64,000 nucleotides of DNA from Hymenobacter convexus (GCF_030580955.1 NZ_JAUQON010000008.1:124001-188000); one strand, 5' to 3'; counted from the stretch's first letter, positions 32,771 to 40,936 are shown. The notes: generated by a model not told the origin, from the sequence alone. A program made the numbers and translations.

Positions 32771-33922
32771 TTAATTCCCAAAGAAAGCCCCAACGCGCCC
32801 GATGACGTATTCTTGCTGCTCCACCGTCAGCAGCGGGTGAATCGGCAGCGACAGCACCGCGCCACACAAGTGCTCAGCCACCGGAAACTGCCCTGCCTGG
32901 TAGCCCAGGTAAGCATACGCTGGCTGTGCGTGCACCGGCAGCGGGTAGTAAATCATCGTGGGTACCCCGCAGCGTTTAAGGTAGTGCTGTAACTCGTCGC
33001 GCCGCCCGGCGTCGCGCACTTGGATGGTATATTGGTGAAAAACGTGCGTGCTACGCGAATCCCGGGCCGGAATGGCAATGCCGGCCACGCCCGCCAGCGC
33101 GGCATCGTAGCGGGCGGCCACGGCCTGGCGAGCGGCGGTATTAGCGGGCAGCTGCCGCAGCTTCACGCGCAGCAGGGCGGCCTGCAGCGTGTCGAGGCGG
33201 GAGTTGAGGCCGATGCGCTGGTGGTGGTATTTCTGGCTCTGGCCGTGGTTGGCGAGCTGGCGGAGCAAGGCGGCGCGAGCCGGGTCACAGGTGAGCAGGG
33301 CGCCGCCGTCGCCCAGGCAGCCGAGGTTTTTGGAGGGGAAAAAGGATGTCGTGCCTACCGCGCCCACGGTGCCGGCCTCAGCCGTCTCGCCGTTTTTCAG
33401 TTGGAAAGTGGCGCCAAGGGCTTGGGCATTGTCCTCAATCAAGGCCACGCCGTGGCGGGCAGAAATGGCCCCCAGCGTTTCCAAATCGGCGCACTGCCCA
33501 AACAAATGCACCGCCACCACAGCACCGGTGCGCGGCGTGAGGGCTGCCTCCACGGCGGCCGGGTCGATATTGAAAGTGTCGGGCAGCACATCCACTAGCA
33601 CCGGACGCAGGCCCAGTAGCGCGGCGGCTTCCAGGGTAGCCACGTAGGTGAAGGCGGGCACAATGACTTCGGCCCCGGCCGGCAACTCCAGGCTCATCAG
33701 GGCCAGCGTGAGGGCGTCGGTGCCGTTGGCGCAGGGCACCACGTGCGCGCCGCCCAGGTACTCGCCCAGTTCCGCCGCAAACTGGCCCACGGCCGGCCCC
33801 TGAATGAACGCCGCCGAATCGAGCACCTCCTGCATGGCGGCGTTCAAAGCCGGCTGCAGAGCGGCGTGTTCAGCCACCAAATCGAGGAGTAAAACAGGGG
33901 AGGGCGGGGCGGGAAGTATCAA
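32771..33922 (-). CDS. DegT/DnrJ/EryC1/StrS-family sugar aminotransferase
   Basis: A PLP aminotransferase of about 383 residues acting on keto-sugar nucleotides. VVPCANGTDALTLALMSL binds PLP phosphate, IEDNAQALGA carries the conserved Asp, and Lys198 in FFPSKNLGCLGDGG forms the internal aldimine. It probably converts the 3-keto product of the neighbouring dehydrogenase to a 3-amino sugar (WbpE-like). The start is uncertain: a TATCTTTG box at 33947-33954 rules out the longest frame, and TTG 33922 is the first suitable codon after it. It is 9 bp upstream of the dehydrogenase gene and likely on one transcript. Confidence 0.88.
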   Translation of the reverse strand: MILPAPPSPVLLLDLVAEHAALQPALNAAMQEVLDSAAFIQGPAVGQFAAELGEYLGGAHVVPCANGTDALTLALMSLELPAGAEVIVPAFTYVATLEAAALLGLRPVLVDVLPDTFNIDPAAVEAALTPRTGAVVAVHLFGQCADLETLGAISARHGVALIEDNAQALGATFQLKNGETAEAGTVGAVGTTSFFPSKNLGCLGDGGALLTCDPARAALLRQLANHGQSQKYHHQRIGLNSRLDTLQAALLRVKLRQLPANTAARQAVAARYDAALAGVAGIAIPARDSRSTHVFHQYTIQVRDAGRRDELQHYLKRCGVPTMIYYPLPVHAQPAYAYLGYQAGQFPVAEHLCGAVLSLPIHPLLTVEQQEYVIGRVGAFFGN

Positions 33923-33946
33923 AGCAGCGCAGGAAACAGGAGCCGC

Positions 33947-33954
33947 CAAAGATA
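33947..33954 (-). promoter_or_regulatory. -7 box (TATCTTTG) for the sugar aminotransferase
   Basis: Exact TAnnTTTG match on the minus strand. It overlaps the first codons of the longest possible reading frame, which argues that translation starts further down, near 33922. Confidence 0.5.
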
Positions 33955-33964
33955 CTGGGCAAAC

Positions 33965-34858
33965 TCAGGCCAGTTCCCGCAGCAGCCAATGCAGTTTCAG
34001 CAGGTCGAAAAGCCGCAGCTGAGGCGTAGCTGAAAGCAACTGCCGACGCAGCATTGGGGCCAGGGCGGCCAGTGTAGGGCGGGCCGCGCCTGCCAGCCCA
34101 AGCCGCTGCAGGCGCAGGGCCGTTTGCAGCAAGCGAGAGTCCAGGCCCAGGCCTTCGGTGCGGTATACCTGGACCAGGTTGCGCACCGCCTGCTCGCTCT
34201 TTTGCAGGAAAACAGCGGCCGGCTCCAGCCCTTCGTGCAGCACCGGGTTCTCTATATGCACCAGCGGGATGCCGGCCGCGGCCAGCGCGGTGCCAAACCG
34301 GGTGTCTTCGTGGCCGTAGCCGGTTAGACTTTCATCGAGCGGAAACCCCCGAAAAATGTCTGCCTGTATCAGCGCATTGTTGATGGTCAGCTGGCTATAT
34401 GGCGTGGCCTGGCGCACGGCTGCCGGCCGTGCCTCCCGGGCCTGGCCATAAAGCCAGCGCAGATGCAGTTCAGCTTCAACTGGCGGCGCGGCGCGGTAGC
34501 AGGTGCCCCCAACGAGTACCGGCGCCTGCCTGCGGGCCGCCGCGTACCGAGCCAGAAACTGCGCATCGGGCGGCAGGCTGTCGTTGTCGAGCAGCAGCAG
34601 CCACTCGTGCTGCGCGGCGACGGCCAGTTGGTTGCGAATGGCGGCGCGGCCCACGTTGCGCGGCAATTCGTGGTAACGCACGCCGGGCAGAACGCCCAGC
34701 GGCCGGTTCAACTGCCGAAATTCTTCCGTCGAGCCGTCGTCGAATAACAGTATTTCAACTGGGCCAGGCCAAGAGGCTTGTTGGGCTATTATCGAATGAA
34801 TTAATTCATCAATTCTCCAATTATAAACCGGAATTAATACCGATAGCCCAGCAGTCAT
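33965..34858 (-). CDS. Family 2 glycosyltransferase
   Basis: A 297-residue GT-A fold enzyme. SVLIPVYNWRIDELI opens the nucleotide-sugar domain, EILLFDDGSTEEF holds the first acidic pair, and LLLLDNDSLPPDAQFLARYAAA holds the DxD-like motif (DND). TGYGHEDTRFG is the acceptor-site acidic segment common in GT2 enzymes such as chondroitin-polymerase-like transferases. The sugar is unknown. With the downstream amino-sugar genes it suggests a surface polysaccharide or glycan locus. It begins 54 bp after the stop of ftsE. Confidence 0.88.
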   Translation of the reverse strand: MTAGLSVLIPVYNWRIDELIHSIIAQQASWPGPVEILLFDDGSTEEFRQLNRPLGVLPGVRYHELPRNVGRAAIRNQLAVAAQHEWLLLLDNDSLPPDAQFLARYAAARRQAPVLVGGTCYRAAPPVEAELHLRWLYGQAREARPAAVRQATPYSQLTINNALIQADIFRGFPLDESLTGYGHEDTRFGTALAAAGIPLVHIENPVLHEGLEPAAVFLQKSEQAVRNLVQVYRTEGLGLDSRLLQTALRLQRLGLAGAARPTLAALAPMLRRQLLSATPQLRLFDLLKLHWLLRELA

Positions 34859-34912
34859 AATAATTGTTAATTACTAATGTTCAATCAACAATTATGCGAC
34901 GCCAATGCTGGT

Positions 34913-35590
34913 TTACTGTCGGGCCGAATCCAGTAACTCACCGTCCTTACAGGTGAGTACGCGGTGCGGATATTTCTCCAGTAATTGGAAGTTATGCGTC
35001 GCCATCAAAATAGCTGTGCCCGCGTTATTTATCTCCGCAAATAGCCGCATGATGCTATCCGACACTTCCGGGTCGAGGTTACCGGTGGGCTCGTCGGCCA
35101 GTAGCAGCACGGGCTCGTTGAGCATGGCGCGGGCAATGACCACGCGCTGCTGCTCGCCGCCCGAGAGGCGGTGCGGCATGCGGTTGGCGGCGCCGTTGAG
35201 GCCCACTTGCGTGAGCACGTCGCTCACGCGTTGCTGCTTTTTGGCCTTGCCCTTCCAACCCGTGGCGTTGAGCACGAACAGCAGGTTCTCGGCCACCGTG
35301 CGGTCGCTCAGCAACTGAAAGTCCTGAAACACAATGCCCAGCCGGCGGCGCAGATACGGCACCTTACTGGCCGGCAGTTTGGCCAGCGGGAAGCCGGCCA
35401 CGGTGCCCATGCCGCTTTGCAGCGGCAAGTCGGCATATAGCGTTTTCAGCAGCGACGACTTGCCCGAGCCGGTGCGGCCCACCAGGTAGCAAAAAGCGCC
35501 TTTTTCCAGCGAAAAAGTTACGCCTTGCAGCACGGCCTGCTCTTCCTGCATGATGGTGGCGTCGTGCAGCTCAATCACGTTTTCGGTCAT
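34913..35590 (-). CDS. ftsE: Cell-division ABC ATPase FtsE
   Basis: A 225-residue ABC ATPase. Walker A is GRTGSGKSS, the signature is LSGGEQQR and Walker B is VLLLADEPTGNLD, followed by the His switch THNF. The Q-loop region RRRLGIVFQDFQLLSDRTVAENL is typical of FtsE. FtsE with membrane partner FtsX activates cell-wall hydrolases at the septum. FtsX is not adjacent on either side, as is often seen in Bacteroidota where the two genes are apart. The LolD/MacB family is the main alternative; the close FtsE-like spacing favours FtsE. It is 5 bp downstream of a small conserved-looking protein gene. Confidence 0.87.
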   Translation of the reverse strand: MTENVIELHDATIMQEEQAVLQGVTFSLEKGAFCYLVGRTGSGKSSLLKTLYADLPLQSGMGTVAGFPLAKLPASKVPYLRRRLGIVFQDFQLLSDRTVAENLLFVLNATGWKGKAKKQQRVSDVLTQVGLNGAANRMPHRLSGGEQQRVVIARAMLNEPVLLLADEPTGNLDPEVSDSIMRLFAEINNAGTAILMATHNFQLLEKYPHRVLTCKDGELLDSARQ

Positions 35591-35595
35591 AGTCC

Positions 35596-35799
35596 TTACA
35601 AGCTCAGCGGCTGCAGTTTGCCAAATTCCAGCCCGGAAATCACCGCCGCCAGCTCAGTTTCCTTGCCTTCCAGACCGTAGCGGTGCAGGTCTTTCAACGG
35701 CCGGTCGGCCCGGAAGTAGGCAATCAGTACGAAGGCCTCGTCTCGCAACTGGATATAATCCGGAATTTTGGCTTTGCCTTTTACTTTGATGATGTACAT
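35596..35799 (-). CDS. Small hypothetical protein, 67 residues
   Basis: Start MYIIKVKGKAKIPDYIQLRDEAF at 35799. A longer frame to 35898 would translate low-complexity TGGCTGAAT repeats and is rejected. The protein is compact, with no signal, membrane segment or known motif (FVLIAYFRADRPLKDLHRYGLEGKE). Its 5-bp spacing to ftsE suggests co-expression. I recall similar short genes near ftsE in related genomes but cannot verify it. Confidence 0.6.
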   Translation of the reverse strand: MYIIKVKGKAKIPDYIQLRDEAFVLIAYFRADRPLKDLHRYGLEGKETELAAVISGLEFGKLQPLSL

Positions 35800-35811
35800 G
35801 AGAGGTATGGC

Positions 35812-35933
35812 TAAATGGTCGAATGGCTGAATTGGTGTACTGAATTTGGAAGCATCAGCTGAACCGGTGGAATGCGTGCTATTAAACAATTCAGCCATTT
35901 AGCCATTCGGCAATCTATCCATTTACTTTTTTG
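35812..35933. repeat. Low-complexity inverted repeat of TGGCTGAAT units
   Basis: AATGGCTAAATGG and AATGGCTGAATTG motifs near 35808-35850 are repeated in reverse complement near 35884-35933. Pairing is imperfect. A similar AT-rich run occurs at 63605-63750. Confidence 0.5.
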
Positions 35934-36571
35934 TGGTCGGCCAAGAACGTGGCCAGCCCTTTGTCCGTGAGTGGATGGTTGAGCAGGCCGGTGATGACGT
36001 TGAGTGGACAGGTCACCACATCGGCGCCGATTTCAGCGCACTGAATTAGGTGCGGCACGTGGCGCACCGAGGCGGCCAGCACTTCGGTCGGGTAGCCGTA
36101 GTTGCTGAAAATCTGCACAATCTGTTCGATGAGCTGCAGGCCATCGTGCCCGATGTCATCGAGCCGGCCCACGAAGGGCGAAACGTAGGTGGCGCCGGCT
36201 TTGGCGGCCAGCAGGGCCTGCCCGGCGGTGAACACCAGCGTGCAGTTGGTTTTGATGCCCTTATCGGCGAAGTACTTGATGGCCTTGATGCCTTCCTTAA
36301 TCATGGGCACCTTCACCACGATGTTGGGGTGCAGGTCGGCCAGCGCCTCACCTTCTCGGATAATGCCGTCAAAATCGGTGGCAATGACTTCGGCCGACAC
36401 GTCGCCGTCTACCAGTTCGCAGATTTGGCGGTAGTGGGCCATCACGGCATCGAGGCCGCGGATGCCTTCCTTGGCCATCAGCGAGGGGTTGGTGGTCACG
36501 CCGTCGAGGACGCCCAGCTCGACGGCTTCGCGGATTTCGTCCAGATTGGCGGTGTCGATGAAGAATTTCAT
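35915..36571 (-). CDS. Transaldolase-like fructose-6-phosphate aldolase
   Basis: A 218-residue short transaldolase (FSA/TalC type). MKFFIDTANLDEIREAVELGVLDGVTTNPSL is the family start, Lys87 in NIVVKVPM forms the Schiff base, and TLVFTAGQALLAAKAGATYVSPFVGRLDD is the conserved core. The family either moves a dihydroxyacetone unit in the pentose phosphate pathway or cleaves fructose 6-phosphate; which one cannot be decided by eye. Start Met 36571 matches the family; a longer frame to 36601 is not needed. Confidence 0.93.
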   Translation of the reverse strand: MKFFIDTANLDEIREAVELGVLDGVTTNPSLMAKEGIRGLDAVMAHYRQICELVDGDVSAEVIATDFDGIIREGEALADLHPNIVVKVPMIKEGIKAIKYFADKGIKTNCTLVFTAGQALLAAKAGATYVSPFVGRLDDIGHDGLQLIEQIVQIFSNYGYPTEVLAASVRHVPHLIQCAEIGADVVTCPLNVITGLLNHPLTDKGLATFLADHKKVNG

Positions 36572-36670
36572 GCAGTCAGGAATAAAAAAAGTCGGCCCCA
36601 AAGCTACTCATACGCCCGCCAATTAGCAGAACTGAGCAGCATCGGGGCCGACGCGAAAGGGCAAAAAAAA

Positions 36671-36760
36671 GCAAGCCAAAATCGCACCGCTACAACCACC
36701 TACCCTTGCTACCTTCCGGTCCTGGGGGAGTTCAGCAGGAGCTGGTCGTTCTGACTTGCC
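36671..36760 (-). ncRNA. ffs: Signal recognition particle RNA (small bacterial type)
   Basis: On the minus strand the segment GACCGGAAGGTAGCAAGGG around 36706-36724 is the conserved SRP apical loop (GGAAGGTAGCA; the GGAA tetraloop type), flanked by TCCTGCTGAACTCCCCCAG on one side. The ends GCAAGTCAGAA and TTTTGGCTTGC pair. A T-run (36663-36670) follows the 3' end, as expected of a terminator. An exact TATCTTTG box at 36765-36772 sits 4-5 nt before the predicted 5' end. It forms the RNA core that binds Ffh and targets membrane proteins. The RNA lies between the aldolase gene and guaA. Confidence 0.9.
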
Positions 36761-36764
36761 GCTG

Positions 36765-36772
36765 CAAAGATA
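36765..36772 (-). promoter_or_regulatory. -7 box (TATCTTTG) for SRP RNA
   Basis: Exact TAnnTTTG match; the predicted transcription start coincides with the first base pair of the SRP terminal stem. Confidence 0.7.
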
Positions 36773-36782
36773 ATACACGGAG

Positions 36783-36965
36783 CCACGGATTGGCACGAAT
36801 TTTTGCGAATTTCATAGATTTTGTAGCCGGCCTGTTAAGGAAGTATTGGTAGGTGGTTGATTATGATTGCGCTGCCTCCGTTTGCTGTTTTTTGCGAACG
36901 GGCTATATCAAGCAATGCTGTCCCCGAAATCCGTGAAATCCGTTAAAATCCGGGCCAATCCGTGG
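36783..36965. repeat. Wide inverted repeat (CCACGGATTGGC ends)
   Basis: A 40-nt left arm at 36783-36822 and a right arm at 36926-36965 share CCACGGATTGGC at the ends and pair imperfectly along the rest. The inner loop is ~100 nt. It is unlike classes A-C. Sequence of this kind (ATCCGTG/CGGATTT) is commonly seen as dispersed repeats in bacteria. The right arm ends directly before the guaA -7 box. Confidence 0.7.
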
Positions 36966-36966
36966 T

Positions 36967-36974
36967 TAGCTTTG
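36967..36974 (+). promoter_or_regulatory. -7 box (TAGCTTTG) for guaA
   Basis: Exact TAnnTTTG match ending 4 nt before the ATG at 36979. RNA starting 4-7 nt downstream would have almost no leader. Confidence 0.6.
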
Positions 36975-36978
36975 CGGC

Positions 36979-38514
36979 ATGGAACGACTTATCATCCTTG
37001 ATTTCGGCTCGCAGTACACGCAATTGATAGCCCGACGCATTCGCGAATTGCATGTGTTCTGCGAAATTCACCCCTACACCCACGCCTCGAACCTCGTCCT
37101 CAGCGACGATATTCGGGGCGTTGTTCTTTCCGGCTCGCCCTGCTCGGTGCGCGACGAAAACTCGCCCAATCCCGACCTGAGCCACATCCTGGGCCAAGTG
37201 CCGGTACTGGGCGTGTGCTACGGCGCGCAGCTGCTGGCCCAGCAGGGCGGGGGCGAGGTGCTGCCCGCCACCATCCGCGAGTACGGCCGCGCCCGCCTCA
37301 CCTCGCTCGATGGCAGCTCGCCGCTGCTCACCGATATGCATACCGACTCTCAGGTGTGGATGTCGCACGGCGATACGATTAAGGTGCTGCCGGCCGGCTA
37401 CAACATCATCGCCAGCACGCCCGAAGTAGACGTGGCCGCCTTTAAAATCGAAGGCCAGGAAACCTACGGCATCCAGTTCCACCCCGAGGTGACGCACTCG
37501 ACCGAGGGCAAGCAGCTGCTCTACAACTTCGTGGTGAACATCTGCCAGTGCGCCCAAAGCTGGACGCCCGACCACTTCGTAGACTCGGCCGTAGAAGCGC
37601 TGCAAAACACCATCGGCCCCGACGACCAGGTGATTCTGGGCCTCTCCGGCGGCGTTGATAGCAGCGTGGCGGCCCTGCTGCTGCACCGCGCCATCGGCCC
37701 GCGCCTACACGGCATTTTCGTGGATAACGGCCTGCTGCGCCAGGATGAGTTTGCCACCGTGCTGAAGGCCTACGAGGGCCTCGGCCTGAACGTGACCGGC
37801 GTGAACGCCGCGCCCGAGTTCTACGCCGCGCTGGCCGGCATCAGCGACCCGGAGGGCAAGCGCAAGGCTATTGGCCGCACATTTATTGAGGTGTTCGACC
37901 GCGAGGCGCAGAAGGTGCAGGGTGCGCGCTGGCTGGCCCAGGGCACCATTTACCCCGATGTGATTGAGTCGGTGTCGGTACACGGCTCGTCCGTCACCAT
38001 CAAGAGCCACCACAACGTGGGCGGCCTGCCGGAGAAGATGAACCTGAAAATTGTGGAGCCGCTACGCATGCTCTTCAAGGACGAGGTGCGGGAGGTGGGC
38101 GCGGCGCTGGAGCTGCCGGCCGAAATACTGAACCGCCATCCCTTCCCCGGCCCCGGCCTGGGCATCCGCATCCTCGGCGACATTACGCCCGAAAAAGTGG
38201 ACCTGCTGCAGCGCGCCGACGGCGTGTTTATCAACCTGCTCAAGCAGCATGGCCTCTATGAGCACGTGTGGCAGGCGGGCGCCATGCTGCTGCCGGTGCA
38301 AAGCGTGGGCGTGATGGGCGACGAGCGCACTTACGAGCGGGTAGTGGCCTTGCGCGCCGTGACCAGCGTAGACGGTATGACCGCCGACTGGGCCCACCTG
38401 CCCTACGATTTCCTGGCCGAGGTTTCGAATAAAATCATCAACCAGGTGCGCGGCATCAACCGCGTGGTGTACGATATTTCGAGCAAGCCCCCGGCGACGA
38501 TTGAGTGGGAGTAG
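36979..38514 (+). CDS. guaA: GMP synthase (glutamine-hydrolysing)
   Basis: A 511-residue enzyme that converts XMP to GMP using ATP and glutamine. The glutaminase domain (1-~195) has the triad Cys80 (LGVCYGAQL), His168 and Glu170 (QFHPE). The ATP pyrophosphatase domain starts near residue 215 with ILGLSGGVDSS, the P-loop. The dimerisation domain holds ESVSVHGSSVTIKSHHNVGGLP and the C-terminus ends SSKPPATIEWE, the usual XMP-binding tail. Length is normal. It is followed by a palindromic element and another glutamine amidotransferase gene. Confidence 0.98.
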   Translation: MERLIILDFGSQYTQLIARRIRELHVFCEIHPYTHASNLVLSDDIRGVVLSGSPCSVRDENSPNPDLSHILGQVPVLGVCYGAQLLAQQGGGEVLPATIREYGRARLTSLDGSSPLLTDMHTDSQVWMSHGDTIKVLPAGYNIIASTPEVDVAAFKIEGQETYGIQFHPEVTHSTEGKQLLYNFVVNICQCAQSWTPDHFVDSAVEALQNTIGPDDQVILGLSGGVDSSVAALLLHRAIGPRLHGIFVDNGLLRQDEFATVLKAYEGLGLNVTGVNAAPEFYAALAGISDPEGKRKAIGRTFIEVFDREAQKVQGARWLAQGTIYPDVIESVSVHGSSVTIKSHHNVGGLPEKMNLKIVEPLRMLFKDEVREVGAALELPAEILNRHPFPGPGLGIRILGDITPEKVDLLQRADGVFINLLKQHGLYEHVWQAGAMLLPVQSVGVMGDERTYERVVALRAVTSVDGMTADWAHLPYDFLAEVSNKIINQVRGINRVVYDISSKPPATIEWE

Positions 38515-38536
38515 GGTAAGCTTGAAACGATAATTC

Positions 38537-38634
38537 AGAACGTCCTGCTGAGCGCAGCCGAAGCATCTCTACCGCGAGAGTAATCATTTACTCTCGCGGT
38601 AGAGATGCTTCGGCTGCGCTCAGCAGGACGTTCT
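38537..38634. repeat. Palindromic element copy 7 (class B), longest and tightest
   Basis: Perfect 47-bp arms at 38537-38583 and 38588-38634 with only a 4-nt loop. Both arms carry CGTCCTGCTGAGC and GAGAGTAA at the inner end. This is the most extensive perfect dyad in the window and could extrude a cruciform. It lies between two plus-strand glutamine amidotransferase genes. Confidence 0.97.
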
Positions 38635-38661
38635 TCTCTGCCACCATTAGCCGGAATAAAC

Positions 38662-39399
38662 ATGCGCTTCCACTGCCTCCAACACATGCCCCACGAAGGC
38701 CCCGGCCACGCGGCCGACTGGCTGGCGGCGCACGACCATCCGCTCACGTTCACAAAGCTGTTTGAGCCCAACCCAGTGTTTCCGGCGCTGGCCGATTTCG
38801 ACGGATTGCTGATTCTGGGTGGCGCCATGAGTGTGCACGACGAGGACCGACTGCCATGGCTGCGCGACGAAAAAATATTCATCCGCGAGGCATTGCGGGC
38901 GGGCAAAATCACGTTGGCCATTTGCCTGGGGGCGCAGTTGGTAGCCGAGGCGCTGGGTGGCGAGGTACGGCCCAACCACGCGCCGGAAATCGGCTTCTGG
39001 ACGGTGCGGTTTTCGGCCAAGTCGCTGGAGCATCCGCTGCTGCGCGGATGGCCCGAAAAAGCCGCTGTGCTGCACTGGCACCTGGATACGTTTACAGTGC
39101 CGCCGGGCGCGCTGCGCGTAGGCATGTCGGCGGCTACGGCCACGCAGGGCTTCGTGTGGGGCGACGGCGTAATTGGCCTGCAGTTTCACCCCGAAATGAC
39201 GGTGGCTATGGTGGAGCAACTGATAGCCGATGAAAACCACGAGCAGGCCGAGGAACAGGAGTTCGTGCAGACGGCGCAGCAAATTCGCGGCCGGCTGAAG
39301 TCCGTCTGGAAGGGGCGCAAACTGCTGGAAACGCTACTGGAGAATCTGGTGGCGCTGCACGAAAGGGAGGCGGCAGCCAAGGCGCTGGCCGCAGTTTAG
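38662..39399 (+). CDS. Type 1 glutamine amidotransferase
   Basis: A 245-residue single-domain GATase I. The nucleophile is in LAICLGAQLVAEALGG, and the partner His/Glu in LQFHPEM. The N-terminus MRFHCLQHMPHEGPGHAADWL and LLILGGAMSVHDEDRLPWL resemble stand-alone amidotransferases such as the YfeJ/GuaA-like group. It has no attached synthetase domain, so its acceptor is unknown. A longer frame to 38605 would be translated from the palindromic repeat, so the start is set at 38662. The 3' end of the gene overlaps a strong stem-loop shared with the convergent dNTPase gene. Confidence 0.88.
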   Translation: MRFHCLQHMPHEGPGHAADWLAAHDHPLTFTKLFEPNPVFPALADFDGLLILGGAMSVHDEDRLPWLRDEKIFIREALRAGKITLAICLGAQLVAEALGGEVRPNHAPEIGFWTVRFSAKSLEHPLLRGWPEKAAVLHWHLDTFTVPPGALRVGMSAATATQGFVWGDGVIGLQFHPEMTVAMVEQLIADENHEQAEEQEFVQTAQQIRGRLKSVWKGRKLLETLLENLVALHEREAAAKALAAV

Positions 39400-39435
39400 C
39401 GCGTAGCGCGTGACTGCCCAGCGCCTTGGCTGCCG
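39371..39435. terminator. Stem-loop between convergent genes
   Basis: Perfect 18-bp arms at 39371-39388 and 39418-39435; a short inner stem GCAGT/ACTGC extends it. The left arm lies inside the last codons of the plus-strand gene. It could end transcription from both sides. No long T-run follows. Confidence 0.6.
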
Positions 39436-39445
39436 GAAAGGTTTG

Positions 39446-40813
39446 CTAAAACCCCTTCGGCAACTCAATCCCCTTGATGGTCTTGTACAAACTCAGTGCG
39501 TTCTGGTCGGTCATACCGGCCACGAAATCAGTGAGCAACAGAATCTTTTCGTAGGCCGAGACGTGGGCTTGCTGGCCTTCGGCGCGGAACTGCTCAGGCA
39601 GGAGCAGCAGCAACTTGCGGCTACGGTGGCCCTGGCTGGCATCGAACACGGCGGCGAGAAATGCGTCGAGCAGGCCGCCGAGGACTTCGAAACCGGCGGC
39701 TTCAATTTCGAGCACCGGGCGGCTGCGGTAGAGCTGGTTGATGCTCAGGCGCTGCACTTCCTGCAAATCGACCCAGCAGCTGAGCTCTTTGATGAGGGAC
39801 TGGTCGTACTCGCCGCGGAGGATGGCGGGGGCGTGCTGCCCAAACAACTCGGCCAGCTCGGCCGCCAGCTTGCCGATGAGGCGGGCGCGGATGTAGCCCA
39901 ACTCCTCGCGCCAGTCGTGCCACTGCACGCTGCCTTTGCGCCCGGCCGGGTCGTTGAGCATCTTTTTGAGCAGGGGCAGGCCGGTTTCGGGCGCGATAAG
40001 GCCCAGTTTGAGGCCGTCCTCGAAGTCGATAATGCGGTAGCAGAGGTCGTCGGCGGCTTCGACCAGGAAAGCCAGCGGGTGGCGGTGGTAGAAGCCGGCC
40101 GCGGCGTCTTTGGGCAGCAAACCCAGCTCGGCGGCCACGTGCTGGAAGCGGGCGGCTTCGGTCTGGAAGTGGCCGTATTTCTTCTCCGAGGCGCCGCCCA
40201 CTTTGGCGGCTTCGGGCACAAGACTAGGCTTCGGATATTTGGTGAAAGCGCCCAGCGTAGCGTAGGTGAGGCCCAGGCCGGCGGTGCCGCTGCTGTGCGC
40301 CGCGTAGGTGTGTGTGAGGATGCGGAAGCCTGCCGCATTGCCCTCGAAGTGCTGCAAATCGGCTACTTCGGCGGCACTTAGCTGCGCTAGGTATGGGGCG
40401 GCGGCAGGGCTGAGGAAGTAGCTGCTGATGGCGTCCTCGCCGGAATGGCCGAAGGGCGGGTTGCCGATGTCGTGGGCTAAGCAGGCGGCGGCCACGATGT
40501 CGCCGCAGTCCTGGTCGAGGTTAGGCAGCTGTTGGGCCAGGGCGGCGTCGGCCTCCATGAGGTGGCGGGCGGCGAGGCGGCCCAGGGAGCGGCCCACCAC
40601 GGCGGTTTCGAGCGAGTGGGTGAGGCGGGTGTGCACGAAGTCGGTTTCGGGCAGGGGCATCACCTGGGTTTTGCGCTGCAAGCGCCGAAAGGCCGAGCTG
40701 AACACCACCCGGTCGTAGTCGCGCACAAAGTCGCCGCGCTCGGGGAGGACGTTTGGAGTCGTGAGCTTTTGGTCGGGGAAGCGGCGCGGCGAGAGCAGGC
40801 GCGGCCAGGACAT
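39446..40813 (-). CDS. dGTPase-like deoxynucleotide triphosphohydrolase
   Basis: A 455-residue HD-domain hydrolase. RLTHSLETAVVGRSLGRLAA and CLAHDIGNPPFGHSGEDAI contain the H...HD...D metal motif of dNTP triphosphohydrolases, which split dNTP into nucleoside and tripolyphosphate. KTQVMPLPETDFVHTR and VEAADDLCYRIIDFEDGLKLGL are further family segments. ATG 40813 is preferred over the upstream TTG at 40822 because it starts directly at MSWPRLLS. A class A palindromic element lies upstream. Confidence 0.93.
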   Translation of the reverse strand: MSWPRLLSPRRFPDQKLTTPNVLPERGDFVRDYDRVVFSSAFRRLQRKTQVMPLPETDFVHTRLTHSLETAVVGRSLGRLAARHLMEADAALAQQLPNLDQDCGDIVAAACLAHDIGNPPFGHSGEDAISSYFLSPAAAPYLAQLSAAEVADLQHFEGNAAGFRILTHTYAAHSSGTAGLGLTYATLGAFTKYPKPSLVPEAAKVGGASEKKYGHFQTEAARFQHVAAELGLLPKDAAAGFYHRHPLAFLVEAADDLCYRIIDFEDGLKLGLIAPETGLPLLKKMLNDPAGRKGSVQWHDWREELGYIRARLIGKLAAELAELFGQHAPAILRGEYDQSLIKELSCWVDLQEVQRLSINQLYRSRPVLEIEAAGFEVLGGLLDAFLAAVFDASQGHRSRKLLLLLPEQFRAEGQQAHVSAYEKILLLTDFVAGMTDQNALSLYKTIKGIELPKGF

Positions 40814-40847
40814 TTGGGCCAAAGGAGTGGATATGTGAGTGTGTTTT

Positions 40848-40936
40848 CTGTCATCCTGAGCGCAGCGAAGGACCTTATCACGTCAGAACAAGTCGTTTGA
40901 GCGTGATAAGGTCCTTCGCTGCGCTCAGGATGACAG
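40848..40936. repeat. Palindromic element copy 8 (class A)
   Basis: Perfect 35-bp arms at 40848-40882 and 40902-40936 with a 19-nt loop. This is the best reference for class A: core TGTCATCCTGAGCGCAGCG. It lies between two minus-strand genes. Confidence 0.96.

Noticed and set aside
35800..35898. N-terminal extension of the 67-residue protein
   Set aside because: It comes from low-complexity repeat DNA; Met 35799 starts the compact protein.
38605..38661. N-terminal extension of the amidotransferase
   Set aside because: It translates the right arm of palindromic element copy 7.
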